Shown here: piece by piece, positions 1-8,927 of the stretch | Layout of the letters: every line of letters starts with the position of its first letter | Numbering within the stretch: position 1 is the first letter of the stretch | Origin: Natronococcus pandeyae | Lineage (GTDB): Archaea; Halobacteriota; Halobacteria; Halobacteriales; Natrialbaceae | Length of the DNA: 64,000 bases | Direction: 5' to 3' | Assembly (NCBI RefSeq): GCF_008122205.1 | Contig: NZ_PHNJ01000003.1 | Location: 186,001-250,000, forward strand | Program-made: the position numbers and the translations under genes | Notes under the pieces: model-generated | The model's input: the letters and a program-made list of their open reading frames with translations, nothing else | The model's database searches: none | What the model was told of the DNA's origin: nothing

Positions 1-555
1 GATCTTCGTCGAGAGTGCGGCCAGATCGTCCCGGAGGTGATCGACGAGGACCTCGTGAGCCGGGGCGTCGTGGTCGTGATCGTGCCCGTCATCGTGAGAG
101 TGTTCGTCGTCGTGGGCGTGGTCATCGTGCCCGTCGTCGTGGCTGTGGTCGTCGTGGGCGTGATCGTCGTCGTGACTGTGATCGTCATCGTGCCCGTCGT
201 CGTGACCGGTAGAATCGTCATGGCCGTGATCGTCGTGACCGTGATCGTGGCCGTCGAATCCGAGGGTACTCTCTGCGATCTGGAAGACGTGCCAGTCGGC
301 GTAGGCGAAGACGTGTCCGATCATCAGGAGTGCACCGGCGAGGAACACCGTTGGCGGTGCGACGACGCCCGTCGCGTAGCTGACACCGAGGGCGACGACG
401 AACGCTGCCCCGATGAGAAATAGAATCGGTAACAGCACGGTCGTTCCGTTCGCGAGAGACTCGAGGATACCACCGACGCCGAGTACCAGGTGGACGATCG
501 CCGAAAACCCGGCGAGCCCGAACGCGACTGCCAGGAGAACGGTTCGCTGGTTCAT
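1..555 (-). CDS. Histidine-rich membrane protein, 3' end cut off
   Basis: An ORF starts at ATG 555 on the minus strand and runs off the left edge, giving 185 codons without a stop. Three hydrophobic segments (about residues 7-31, 40-60 and 68-87) are followed from residue 101 by a tail of about 65 residues made almost entirely of His, Asp and Gly (HDDGHDD-type units). The tail then turns into ordinary sequence (APAHEVLVDHLRDDLAAL) at the edge. The His/Asp run suggests divalent-metal binding (Ni, Co, Zn or Cu) beside a small membrane domain; that is inference, since I do not recognise the family. The opposite frame over the tail is an artefact of the repeat. Confidence 0.75.
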   Translation of the reverse strand, partial: MNQRTVLLAVAFGLAGFSAIVHLVLGVGGILESLANGTTVLLPILFLIGAAFVVALGVSYATGVVAPPTVFLAGALLMIGHVFAYADWHVFQIAESTLGFDGHDHGHDDHGHDDSTGHDDGHDDDHSHDDDHAHDDHSHDDGHDDHAHDDEHSHDDGHDHDHDAPAHEVLVDHLRDDLAALSTKI

Positions 556-778
556 TACGTGCTTCTCGCCCCCTCATTCCAAGGTGTCTGTGGTACATTC
601 GTCGAAAGCTGACGTCTCTCTTCGAGACGGTCACTCGAGAAGTACAGTCATCGCTCGCAGAACGACCTGCCCGGTCGCACGGAGTGACGGACGATCGACC
701 TCCTCGAGAGGTGCGCTCGGGCGTGGGCACTCGAGCGCTGCCGACAGCTACAAACCGCGTATCGACACAGTTCGTTGT

Positions 779-1789
779 ATGCCCGGAAAGGTACCGCCGG
801 AGGAGTTGCTCGAGCACGTGTTCGGCCGCACGGGAACCGCGAACGCGGACGAGTCGGTGATTCAGGGACCCGCGGACGGTGAGGATGCCGCGGCGATCGC
901 GTGGCCTGACGGCGAGGGAACGCTCGTCGTCAGCTCCGATCCGATCTCGCTCGCGGCCTCACAGGTCGGCCGCCTCGGTGTCCACGTCGCCTGCAACGAC
1001 GTCGCCGCCTCCGGAGCCGATCCCCGCTGGCTCACCGTCGTCATCCTGCTCCCGGACGAGGACGCGCCGCTCGAGACGATCACCGACGACCTCGACGCGG
1101 CCGCTCGGGAGGTCGGGGCGTCGATCGTCGGCGGTCACTCGGAGTACGTCGACCAGCTCGAGCGCCCGCTCGTCTCGCTGACCGCGATGGGGGCGAGCGA
1201 CGCGTTCGTCCCGACCGGGGGCGCAGAGCCCGGTGACAGGGTCGTCCTCACGAAGGCGGCAGGGATCGAGGGGACGGCCATCCTCGCGGCCGACTTCGGC
1301 GACGAACTCGGCGTCGATTCCGACGTCCGCGACCGCGCGGCGACGTTCCTCGAGGAGATCAGCGTCGTCCCTGACGGGCGCATCCTCCGGGAGTACGCGA
1401 CAGCGATGCACGACCCCACGGAGGGCGGCGTCGCGGCCGGCCTGTTCGAACTCGCGCGGGCCTCCGGCGTTCGGCTCGAAGTCGACCGGGACGCAGTACC
1501 GGTCCGCCCCGAAACCGAGACGCTCTGCGGGGCGGCGGGCGTCGACCCGCTCCGGATCTTCGGCTCGGGTGCGTTGCTCGCGACCGTCCCCGAGGATGCG
1601 ATCGACGACTGTCTCGAAGCGCTTGAGGACGCCGACCTCGCAGCCGCCGAGATCGGAACGGTCGGCGAGGCCCCACGAGCTTCGGAGACGGCGGACGGTT
1701 CCGCGCTCGAACTCGGTTCCGAGACGATCACGGAGCCGATTCAGGACGACCTCTATCCGCTGTGGGAAGCCGCCGACGACGGCGACTGA
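779..1789 (+). CDS. AIR synthase-related protein (HypE/PurM-like)
   Basis: This 336-residue protein starts at ATG 779. It has the family features of the AIR synthase superfamily: an N-terminal ATP-binding half with NDVAASGADP (about residues 69-78) and GGHSEY (about 117), and a C-terminal half with HDPTEGG (about 210). The superfamily includes PurM, ThiL, SelD and HypE. The length and domain order fit HypE, but the C-terminus ends in WEAADDGD and has no terminal cysteine, which HypE needs to carry the carbamoyl/cyano group. A hydrogenase-maturation role is therefore unlikely and the substrate is unknown. The last 37 bases overlap the convergent potassium channel gene. Confidence 0.85.
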   Translation: MPGKVPPEELLEHVFGRTGTANADESVIQGPADGEDAAAIAWPDGEGTLVVSSDPISLAASQVGRLGVHVACNDVAASGADPRWLTVVILLPDEDAPLETITDDLDAAAREVGASIVGGHSEYVDQLERPLVSLTAMGASDAFVPTGGAEPGDRVVLTKAAGIEGTAILAADFGDELGVDSDVRDRAATFLEEISVVPDGRILREYATAMHDPTEGGVAAGLFELARASGVRLEVDRDAVPVRPETETLCGAAGVDPLRIFGSGALLATVPEDAIDDCLEALEDADLAAAEIGTVGEAPRASETADGSALELGSETITEPIQDDLYPLWEAADDGD

Positions 1790-2907
1790 TCCGCGGGCTC
1801 GCTCGAGCCGAACGCCGCACGAACGACCGCGTCGACCACGACTGCTTCGGGATCGACGACCGCGTCCGCCTCGCCGTCTCCGACCACTTCCTTTGCGTCT
1901 CGATTTGCGATCATCACGATTCGAGCGTCCGTGACGCCTCGTGCGGCGAGCGACGCGTCGGTGGCATCCAGTTCCCCGGCTGTCGTGACGAGAACTGCAT
2001 CGCACGCCTCGAGTTCGGCCCGCTCGAGAACGCGCGTCTCGGTCGGATCGCCGACGACGGTCTCGACACCGTCGGGAAGCCGTTTCGCTCGTCGCTCGTC
2101 GCTCGTTACGACGGTGATCGAGCCCCGTCCCGAGAGCCCTTCGGCGAGTCGAGCGGTCCACTCGTCGGAGCCGAGGACGGCGATTCGTTCTCCATCGCCC
2201 GTGCCGGACTGCCCTCGGTGGCTCGTCGCCTGCCGACCGGTTCGGGCGAGCCGGTTCTCGAGGGCCGGACCGAACAGGCTGCCGACGACCACGCCGACGG
2301 TCGTCGGCCCGAGGACGACCAGGCTGATGGCGAACAGGCGCGCGGTCTCGGTCTGTGGATGGATGTCACCGTAGCCGACCGTGCTCGCGGTGACGAGCGT
2401 GAAGTAGACCGCGTCGATGACGGTATCGAGTTCGTCGAACTGGGCCCGGAGGGTGTACGCGCCGGCCGTGCCGTAACAGAAGACGCCGACGATGGCCACG
2501 AGCGCGCCGAGCTGAGTCGAGGCGAGCGCGCTCGAGCGCGTGAACCGCTCGCTGGTGAGCACGAGCACGGCGAGGCCGCCGATCGAGAGGACGAACAGCG
2601 GCACCGAGAAGAGCCGGAACTGGACGACGCCGTGGGCGGCCGCGAGAAAGACGAGCGCAGCCGCAGTGACGTACGCGAGCCGGTAGCCCCGACGCATCCC
2701 CCACGCGGTGACGAGCAGCGCGAAACCGATGACGGTCCCGCTGAACTCCGCGGCCGCCTGGAGGTCTCCGAGGGGTCCAGCCGCCTCGAGGGTCGGTCTG
2801 GTGAGGATGGCGACGACGCCGGTCACGATGGAGGTGATGGCGACTGCGACGACGAGCCAGACGGCGACGCGGCCACCCGGACGGTAACTACGGAGGCGTT
2901 CGAGCAT
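1753..2907 (-). CDS. Potassium channel with RCK/TrkA-N domain
   Basis: The chosen start is ATG 2907, giving 384 residues; the open frame extends further upstream only as a shadow of larA. Several hydrophobic segments cover residues 14-150. The pore loop has the canonical K+ filter TVGYGD at residues 176-181, followed by a last membrane helix and a cytoplasmic Rossmann-like RCK domain (IAVLGSDEWTARLAEGL). The start of that domain lacks a full GxGxxG, so its ligand may not be NAD. More than two membrane segments precede the pore, so it is not a minimal MthK-type channel. It probably conducts K+ under RCK control. The 3' end overlaps the AIR synthase gene. Confidence 0.88.
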   Translation of the reverse strand: MLERLRSYRPGGRVAVWLVVAVAITSIVTGVVAILTRPTLEAAGPLGDLQAAAEFSGTVIGFALLVTAWGMRRGYRLAYVTAAALVFLAAAHGVVQFRLFSVPLFVLSIGGLAVLVLTSERFTRSSALASTQLGALVAIVGVFCYGTAGAYTLRAQFDELDTVIDAVYFTLVTASTVGYGDIHPQTETARLFAISLVVLGPTTVGVVVGSLFGPALENRLARTGRQATSHRGQSGTGDGERIAVLGSDEWTARLAEGLSGRGSITVVTSDERRAKRLPDGVETVVGDPTETRVLERAELEACDAVLVTTAGELDATDASLAARGVTDARIVMIANRDAKEVVGDGEADAVVDPEAVVVDAVVRAAFGSSEPADQSPSSAASHSG

Positions 2908-2969
2908 AGGCGTTCCACCACGCCGACGAGGGTAAAACTGGATCCGTGGGAGCGACGACCGACTCGAGT

Positions 2970-4205
2970 CTACCGACCCTCGACCAAGAGCGTGTTCAAG
3001 GCGTCGGGAACCACTAGCACGTCGCTGCCGGGTTCGACGGCGTCGGAGACGTCGCCTTCGGCGCGCATCAGACACGATTCGACGACCTCGGGGGCCTGGC
3101 TGTTCGTCACGACGAGGTCGTGCTCGCGCAGGACGCGCGCGACGACGAACGCCCGCTGGGCGCCGGGCTCGTACCCCTCTCGCATCTCCTCGTACAGCGA
3201 TTCGGCGTCGTCGGCGTCCCGGAGTCGCCGGAAGAACCGCCGCTCGCCGGTCCCTTCGCCTGCACCTTCGGGGAGGGCGGCGGGGACGACGAGTCGGCCG
3301 GACGGCTTCAGTGGATTTCGGTCGCCCAGCGCCACGTAGGTCGCGCCGCGGGTCGCCTGGTAGAGGTTCCCGTCCTTGGGCGCGCCGACGCCGCAGACGA
3401 CGGCGTCGAACTCGCGTTCGATCGGAACGGAGAGGGTGTCTCGAACCACTGCCGCGAGTTCGCGGACGACGCGTCGCCCCGCTCCGGCGCGGACGCCGAG
3501 CACGCCCGTCGGCCCGTGCGTGAGATTGAGCGAGAAGTCGACCCCGACGAGGTCGCCGGCTGCGTCGAGCGTCTCCCGAAACGGATTCCCTTCGACGCGG
3601 CCGAGTCGGACGCCCTCGCGGGCGAGCATCTCCGGGCCGTGGGTGTAGCGGATCAACGACTCGCTGCCCGCGCCGATCACGACCGTCTTCGCGCCGCCGC
3701 TGAAGCCGGCGTACTGGTGGGGTTCGACGACGCCCGTGGAGAGGACCGTCTCGGCGTCCGCGACGGGGTCGCCGATCTCGACGGGAACGCCATCGACTGT
3801 TCCAACCTCGCGAACCGACTCCGGGTCGTGGTTCACCGCCAGATCGGCGTGGGGGCCGAGCATCGCTTCGATTTCGTCGTCGGTCATCGGTCGGTGGAGG
3901 CCGAGGCCGATGACGACCGTGACCTGCTCGCGCGCGACGCCGAGGGTCACGAGGCGCTCGAGGAGCACGTCGAGTAACACGTCGTCGGGCGCTTTTCGCG
4001 TGATATCGGTGACGACGATCGCGACGTCGTCGTCCGGATCGACGCGGGCGGACAGCGGCGGACCGAGGGGCTCCTCGAGCGCTCGTTCGGCGGCCGCGCG
4101 AACGTCGACGGAGTCGCCGCCCGGCGGGTCGGCGACCGTCACCTCGCAGTCGGGGAGTCGCACGTCGATCGTCCCGGAACCCAGTGGAACGTTCACGAAC
4201 GGCAT
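2970..4205 (-). CDS. larA: LarA-type nickel-dependent lactate racemase homologue
   Basis: A 411-residue LarA/DUF2088 family protein. Known LarA enzymes racemise lactate or related 2-hydroxyacids with a nickel-pincer nucleotide bound to a lysine. The sequence keeps the key region: DITRKAP (67-73), GLGLHRP (101-106), NHDPES (125-130), PHQYAGFSGGAK with His163 and Lys173, and RYTHGPEM with His189. Lys173, His163 and His189 have the same mutual spacing as Lys184, His174 and His200 of Lactobacillus LarA. No larB, larC or larE cofactor genes lie in this window. Substrate is not settled, because the family also includes racemases and epimerases of other hydroxyacids. Confidence 0.88.
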   Translation of the reverse strand: MPFVNVPLGSGTIDVRLPDCEVTVADPPGGDSVDVRAAAERALEEPLGPPLSARVDPDDDVAIVVTDITRKAPDDVLLDVLLERLVTLGVAREQVTVVIGLGLHRPMTDDEIEAMLGPHADLAVNHDPESVREVGTVDGVPVEIGDPVADAETVLSTGVVEPHQYAGFSGGAKTVVIGAGSESLIRYTHGPEMLAREGVRLGRVEGNPFRETLDAAGDLVGVDFSLNLTHGPTGVLGVRAGAGRRVVRELAAVVRDTLSVPIEREFDAVVCGVGAPKDGNLYQATRGATYVALGDRNPLKPSGRLVVPAALPEGAGEGTGERRFFRRLRDADDAESLYEEMREGYEPGAQRAFVVARVLREHDLVVTNSQAPEVVESCLMRAEGDVSDAVEPGSDVLVVPDALNTLLVEGR

Positions 4206-4274
4206 TCGATTTCGGTCGTAAAAAACGATCGTGGTTTCGGCCCTTCGGGACGATCAAGTCCCGGTCCGCCGCGG

Positions 4275-4499
4275 CTACTGTGCACCGTCCTCCCGGCGCT
4301 CGTCGATGAACAGGCGCACGCCCATTACGGGGATGAACAGGAAGAACGCCATGAAGACCGTCCCCGCCAGGACCGAGACCGCGAAGTCGAACGCGAGCGT
4401 CGGCGGCAGCGTCCAGGCCGCGAGCAGGAATCCGCCGAGTAGCGAGACCACGATGAGGATCAGGATGTCGGTCGCGTGTACCGGAACCTCCTGTGACAT
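4275..4499 (-). CDS. Small two-helix membrane protein
   Basis: 74 residues from ATG 4499 (MSQEVPVHATD). Two hydrophobic helices cover roughly residues 10-33 and 40-63, and a charged tail follows (DERREDGAQ). I do not recognise a family. It lies between the nuclease-helicase and larA, all on the minus strand. A run of six T on the minus strand at 4221-4216, about 55 bases past its stop, could terminate its transcript. Confidence 0.6.
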   Translation of the reverse strand: MSQEVPVHATDILILIVVSLLGGFLLAAWTLPPTLAFDFAVSVLAGTVFMAFFLFIPVMGVRLFIDERREDGAQ

Positions 4500-4563
4500 A
4501 CCCGAACTTGCGACCGGTGGCACATAACGCTACGCGGTTTCGCGCTCGGTCGACCGCCCCTCC

Positions 4564-7248
4564 TTACCTGCGCGCCCACTCGAGCATCCGTCCGTAGACG
4601 GGGTCGGAGCCGAGCGCCTGGCTGTCGCCGACGAGTACCAGCGCCCGCTTCGGTCGGGTGAGCGCGACGTTGATCCGGCGGTAGTCCTCGAAGATGGGGC
4701 CCTCGAGGCTTCCCGTCGCGGTAAAGGAGACGACGATGACCTCCTTGCTCGAGCCCTGGAACCGGTCGACCGTGTCGACGGCGACGTCTTCGGGGACGTG
4801 ACTCGAGATCTCCGAGACCTGGGCCCGGAAGGGGGCGATGACGCCGATCGCCGACCGATCGACGCCGGCGTCCTCGTAGGTGTCGATCAGTTCGGCGATG
4901 CGGGCCGCCTCCACGCTGTCGGTGTAGCGGCTGCCGTCGCCCTCGACGTCGACGAACGCGACGGGGTCTCGCAGGGTTTCGGGAAGGTCGTCTCGAGTGA
5001 CGCCCTCGAGGTCGTCGAGCGTTCGGCCGGCGACCTCGGGCGTAGCGGGTCGAAGCTGGCCGTCGTAGAACTCCCGCGAGGCGAACACCTGGATTCGCTG
5101 GTTCATCCGGTACTGGCGGTCGAGCATCACGCCGGCATCGGGGTGGAGATCGACGAGGCGTTCGAACAGCGACTCGGTGAGGTCGTTCTCCGCCCGCACG
5201 ACCGGCGGCAACTGCTCGTGGTCGCCGACGAGGACGAATCGCTCGGCGAGGTTGATCGCCGCGAAGGTACCGGGCTCCGTGAGCTGAGCCGCCTCGTCGA
5301 CCAGCGCGGCGTCGAACGACTGCTCCTTCATGATTCGTGACCCGCAGGTGGCGGTCGTCGCCGCGACGACCTGTGCGTTCTCCAGTTCGGCGACTCGCTC
5401 CTCGGGATCGCCCGCGCGCTCGAGCCGATACGGCTCCATGTCGTCGCGAACGCCGCTCTCGGAGCCGACGCGGACGATCCGGTCATCGTCGACGACGTCT
5501 TCGAGCTGCTCGAGCAGGGCTTCCAGGGCGTTGTCGACCGCGCGGTTCGTAAAGGCAGACAGCAGGACGCGCTCGCCGCGCTCGACCATCGCGCGGATGG
5601 CGCGGGCGATGGTGTAGGTCTTGCCGGTCCCCGGCGGACCGTGGATCAGCGCGAAATCGCGAGCGCCGACGGCCATCGCGACGGCCTCGTTCTGAGCCGC
5701 GTTGTTGTCGATAAACGTCTCCTCGATCGCATCAAATTCGGGTTCGGCCCGGTCGAACAGCACGTCCTTGCGGCGTTCGTCGCCTTTCAGGAGCATGTCG
5801 TGGAGCGCGACGAGCAGCCGGTCGGTCGTCAGCTCCGAGGGGTAGACGTCTAATCGCGTCACTTCGACGGCCTCGTCGGCCGTCAGAATGACGCTCTCCT
5901 CGTCCAGCCGCTCGATTCGAGCGAGTTCGGACTGCCCGCGAACCGGGTGGCCGTCGCTCGCGAGCACCAGGTCGCCCTCTCGGAGCTTCGAGGCCGCACC
6001 GCTCGTTCGACGGGCCGTGAGTTCCCAGCGCCCCTCCTCGAGTTCGCGTTTCTCCTCGAACTCGAGGTCGATCATCGCGCGGTCGTCGTCGGCGCGCTCC
6101 TGGGCGTCCTGCTCCCAGAGCTTGGCGTACTCGCGGTGGACCTCCCGTCGCTCCTCCTCGATCGCGCGGGAGAACCGCTCGAAGAACTCCCGCTCCTCGG
6201 CGGGAAGGGGTTGACCGATCTGGCCGGCCTTCGACTCCTGGTCGAGTCGGCCCGAGACGACCATACAGGTGTCCTGCTCGAAACAGTACTCGCACTTGGC
6301 GTTCCCCTCGTAGCCGGTCGGCACGTCACCGGCCATCTCGGCCGCCGCGATCTCGTTGCGCAGTCGAACGACGTACTTCAGGAGGCCGTCGCCCATCGAG
6401 AACTCCTTCGCGGGGGTGAGGTCGCCGGTCTCCTCGTTGCGATCGAGCGCCGAGTTTTTCGTGTAGAGCAGGGTTCCGAGGTCCACGTCGCCGCCGTGTT
6501 CCTCGAGCAAGAGCGCGTAGCAGGCGGCCTGGACCTTGTCCTTGAATCGGGGCTCCTTCTTGAGGTTCTTCCCGGTCTTGAGTTCGACCGGCGCACCCCG
6601 CCGGATCGCGTCGGCCCGACCGCGAATGCCGAACGTCTCGCTGATGAGGAGCTGCTCCGACCGCCAGCTGTCTTCTTCCGTCAGGCGGCCCTGCTCGAGC
6701 CACCCCTCGATCGCCTTCGCGTTCTCCCGGACGTCCTCTGCGACGGCGTCGGGCGACTCGCCGAGCAGGCCGAGCTGGAGACCGCGTTCGTCGACGCGGG
6801 CCTCGATCGAATCCTCGAGCTCTCGGCCGCGCAGGAGGTCACCGAACACCTCGTGAACGAGCGTCCCCTTCACGACGGGGTAGTTCAGCGGGACCCCGGA
6901 GAGTTTGTTCAAGTAATAGAGGCGGGGACACTCCGTCCAGTTCCGGATCGCCGTCACGTTCACGAGGAAGCTCGGCTCGACGACCACGTAGGAGTCGCCC
7001 GTCGTCTTGTACTGGGTCTCGCCCTGGTACTCCTCTCGCTCGGCGTTGGTGACCAGCAGTTCCATGCCGGGTTCGAGCAACTCGGCCGACTCGGTCCACT
7101 TGTTCCAGCAGACGACCGTCGTGGGCTCGTGGTCGTCCGCGAGCACCAGCGGCACCTCGGCGAGCTGACTCTCGCCGTAGCTCGTCGACACCGAGCGAAC
7201 CTCGACCTCGTCGGCGACCGTTCCGCGTACGTCCACGGCTATCGTCAC
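4564..7248 (-). CDS. Dna2-like nuclease-helicase (Cas4/RecB-type nuclease fused to SF1 helicase)
   Basis: About 894 residues using GTG 7248; an in-frame ATG at 7299 is possible. The N-terminal 100 residues look OB-like. The nuclease domain (about 100-330) has a first cysteine in TECPRLYYL, the PD-(D/E)XK core PVELKTGK (about 219) and CEYCFEQDTC (about 319), together matching the four-cysteine Fe-S cluster of Dna2, AddB and Cas4. The SF1B helicase follows: GPPGTGKT (about 535), DEAAQ (about 649), DRFQGSSKEV, and RINVALTRPKRALVLVG near the C-terminus. This is the domain order of Dna2, which trims flaps and resects ends. No CRISPR genes are near, so it is not a CRISPR Cas4. Confidence 0.9.
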   Translation of the reverse strand: MTIAVDVRGTVADEVEVRSVSTSYGESQLAEVPLVLADDHEPTTVVCWNKWTESAELLEPGMELLVTNAEREEYQGETQYKTTGDSYVVVEPSFLVNVTAIRNWTECPRLYYLNKLSGVPLNYPVVKGTLVHEVFGDLLRGRELEDSIEARVDERGLQLGLLGESPDAVAEDVRENAKAIEGWLEQGRLTEEDSWRSEQLLISETFGIRGRADAIRRGAPVELKTGKNLKKEPRFKDKVQAACYALLLEEHGGDVDLGTLLYTKNSALDRNEETGDLTPAKEFSMGDGLLKYVVRLRNEIAAAEMAGDVPTGYEGNAKCEYCFEQDTCMVVSGRLDQESKAGQIGQPLPAEEREFFERFSRAIEEERREVHREYAKLWEQDAQERADDDRAMIDLEFEEKRELEEGRWELTARRTSGAASKLREGDLVLASDGHPVRGQSELARIERLDEESVILTADEAVEVTRLDVYPSELTTDRLLVALHDMLLKGDERRKDVLFDRAEPEFDAIEETFIDNNAAQNEAVAMAVGARDFALIHGPPGTGKTYTIARAIRAMVERGERVLLSAFTNRAVDNALEALLEQLEDVVDDDRIVRVGSESGVRDDMEPYRLERAGDPEERVAELENAQVVAATTATCGSRIMKEQSFDAALVDEAAQLTEPGTFAAINLAERFVLVGDHEQLPPVVRAENDLTESLFERLVDLHPDAGVMLDRQYRMNQRIQVFASREFYDGQLRPATPEVAGRTLDDLEGVTRDDLPETLRDPVAFVDVEGDGSRYTDSVEAARIAELIDTYEDAGVDRSAIGVIAPFRAQVSEISSHVPEDVAVDTVDRFQGSSKEVIVVSFTATGSLEGPIFEDYRRINVALTRPKRALVLVGDSQALGSDPVYGRMLEWARR

Positions 7249-7422
7249 GGCCGAGGCATCAAAAACGCTATCGGTCGCGGACCAGACCGGGATTGCCACT
7301 GCAGTTTCGCGAGTAATCCCGTGTTTATTCCGGTGTCACCAGTTGTTTCTTCCGACGTCAACGGTTCCGTCAGCGGAACGGTCGCGGCCCTTTTGGAACT
7401 TCGCGGCGAACCTCGAACTGCT

Positions 7423-7956
7423 ATGAGTGACCCCAACAGTGACGACCGTCGCACGGATACGGAAGCCGACCCACCAGAGGGTCGAACACCCACCGAAACG
7501 GACTCGGGAACCGGTGCCGGTGACCGAGACGACCGCGGGCGCGATCCGCGCGACGACTCCACACAGATCGCGAACGAGGAACGCCGGCGGAACACGCCGT
7601 TCATCAGCGCGATCGTCGCTGCGATCGGGGTGTGGGTCGCCCTCTCCGTGCTGATCTACGACATGGGCGCGGCCGCCCTCTGGAACAACGTCCTCGTCGG
7701 CGCCGTCGTCTTGGTCGCCGGCGGCTACAACTACTATCGGCTGGTGAACGACGCCCCGCTCAGCGTCGGCGTCGCCTCACTGGTCGCGCTGCTCGGCATC
7801 TGGCTGATCGTCGCCCCGGCGCTGCTCGAGATGGTCAACGGGTTCTGGAGCACGCTCGTCTCCGGACTGCTCATCGCGGCGCTGGCGGGGTACAACGCCT
7901 ACGAGGCTCGAGAGGCCCGTTCGGTCGCGACCGAGCCCGAACCGGAGGCGCCCTGA
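7423..7956 (+). CDS. SPW-repeat membrane protein
   Basis: 177 residues from ATG 7423. The first 60 residues are hydrophilic and disordered-looking (Asp/Thr/Arg rich), followed by four hydrophobic helices as two similar halves. Each half has the SPW-family pattern of a Trp, then a Gly-rich helix ending near a Tyr: LWNNVLVGAVVLVAGGYNYY and FWSTLVSGLLIAALAGYNAY. The role of SPW proteins is not known. It is divergent from the Dna2-like gene and convergent with the next small membrane protein. Confidence 0.75.
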   Translation: MSDPNSDDRRTDTEADPPEGRTPTETDSGTGAGDRDDRGRDPRDDSTQIANEERRRNTPFISAIVAAIGVWVALSVLIYDMGAAALWNNVLVGAVVLVAGGYNYYRLVNDAPLSVGVASLVALLGIWLIVAPALLEMVNGFWSTLVSGLLIAALAGYNAYEAREARSVATEPEPEAP

Positions 7957-7970
7957 GACGTATCGCGTAG

Positions 7971-8216
7971 CTACGACTCGAGGTCCGCCTCCAGCCGCCG
8001 GCGTCGGTGTTCGGCGGCGTGGTGGTCCGTGGCGACGGTTGCGAACGCGACCATCGCGACCGCGAAGGCGATCGAAACGACCGGCGAAACGCCGTTGACG
8101 TAGCCGTTCGCGAGCTGTCCTGCGGCCAAAACCAGCGGTCCAACCGCGAGCAGCGTACTCTTCGTCGGCGCAGCGCGAAACAGGTCGATGTACGAGGGGG
8201 ATCGGCGGGCGGCCAT
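7971..8216 (-). CDS. Small membrane protein
   Basis: 81 residues from ATG 8216 (MAARRSPSYIDLF). Two hydrophobic segments (about 18-36 and 42-62) are followed by a basic, His-containing tail (DHHAAEHRRRRLEADLES). The compact two-helix layout is common in haloarchaea. I recognise no family. It is convergent with the SPW-repeat gene, 14 bases apart. Confidence 0.6.
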   Translation of the reverse strand: MAARRSPSYIDLFRAAPTKSTLLAVGPLVLAAGQLANGYVNGVSPVVSIAFAVAMVAFATVATDHHAAEHRRRRLEADLES

Positions 8217-8331
8217 GGGAAACTGTCGGTTACCCCCTCCTGTCTGGGGCGACGCCGTATTCCTTTTGGTTCGGTCGCCCTGATTCCCGGCGATCGATAC
8301 GTTCATTCTGTCCGCGATACAACCCTCGAGT

Positions 8332-8883
8332 ATGCGGATTCGCGAGTGGCAGGACATCCTCGAAGACGTCACCGAACGAAACGTGGACCCGGACGACTGG
8401 CGCGCAGTCGCGGGCGACCGCGCCGGTGGGGTCGGTGAGGACATGTATCTCGGACACCCTCGAGCCGGCGTCTTCTTCCTCAAGACCTACGCGAAGAACC
8501 CGTTCGAGGTTCGCGGCGTCGGCACGAAAGTCGCCCGTAGTCTCGACGACGAGATCGGTTCGTTCATGCCGGAACGCGACTCCGGCGGTCGCTTTGCGGT
8601 CCAGTCCCCGCCGGACGACGAGGACCACGCCGAGACCGTCTCGAAGCGCCTCGAGACGGTGCTCGAGACACACTCGGACGCGCCGACCCGGCCCCAGGAC
8701 CTCTTCGACGACGTGATGGAGGCCGTCGAGAGCCCGGCGTTCGGGCCGATGGAGTACGACCAGTACGACCGGCCCGAGGAACTCGAGGAGCTCTCCGAGC
8801 AGTTCGACGAGGCCGAAGAGCTACTGAACGCGGAGCTCGACGATCTCATCGAGACCGACGAGGTCGACCGCGGCTTCATGTAG
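8332..8883 (+). CDS. Conserved haloarchaeal hypothetical protein
   Basis: 183 residues from ATG 8332, soluble and very acidic. The N-terminal half has a folded-looking segment (MRIREWQDILEDV, then YLGHPRAGVFFLKTYAKNPF). The C-terminal third is an acidic helical stretch (EELEELSEQFDEAEELL), possibly a coiled coil. No catalytic motif is visible. Coding is supported by the strong third-position G/C bias and by flanking non-coding stretches. I cannot assign a function. Confidence 0.7.
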   Translation: MRIREWQDILEDVTERNVDPDDWRAVAGDRAGGVGEDMYLGHPRAGVFFLKTYAKNPFEVRGVGTKVARSLDDEIGSFMPERDSGGRFAVQSPPDDEDHAETVSKRLETVLETHSDAPTRPQDLFDDVMEAVESPAFGPMEYDQYDRPEELEELSEQFDEAEELLNAELDDLIETDEVDRGFM

Positions 8884-8927
8884 ACTGGGTGGCGGCCGAT
8901 CGCGCTATTCGTGCTCTCGAAGCCTGT

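Noticed and set aside
37-423. Val-rich ORF on the plus strand
   Set aside because: It is the complement of the His/Asp repeat of the minus-strand gene; the hydrophobic composition is an artefact.
2970-4257. N-terminal extension of the K+ channel ORF to 4257
   Set aside because: The extension is Arg-rich antisense-frame noise inside larA; the channel begins at ATG 2907.
4564-7248. Cas4 of a CRISPR system
   Set aside because: The nuclease domain is Cas4-like, but it is fused to a full SF1 helicase and there are no cas genes or repeats nearby.
5947-7422. Long upstream extension of the SPW-repeat ORF
   Set aside because: It runs antisense through the Dna2-like gene, has unlikely composition, and the SPW protein starts cleanly at ATG 7423.
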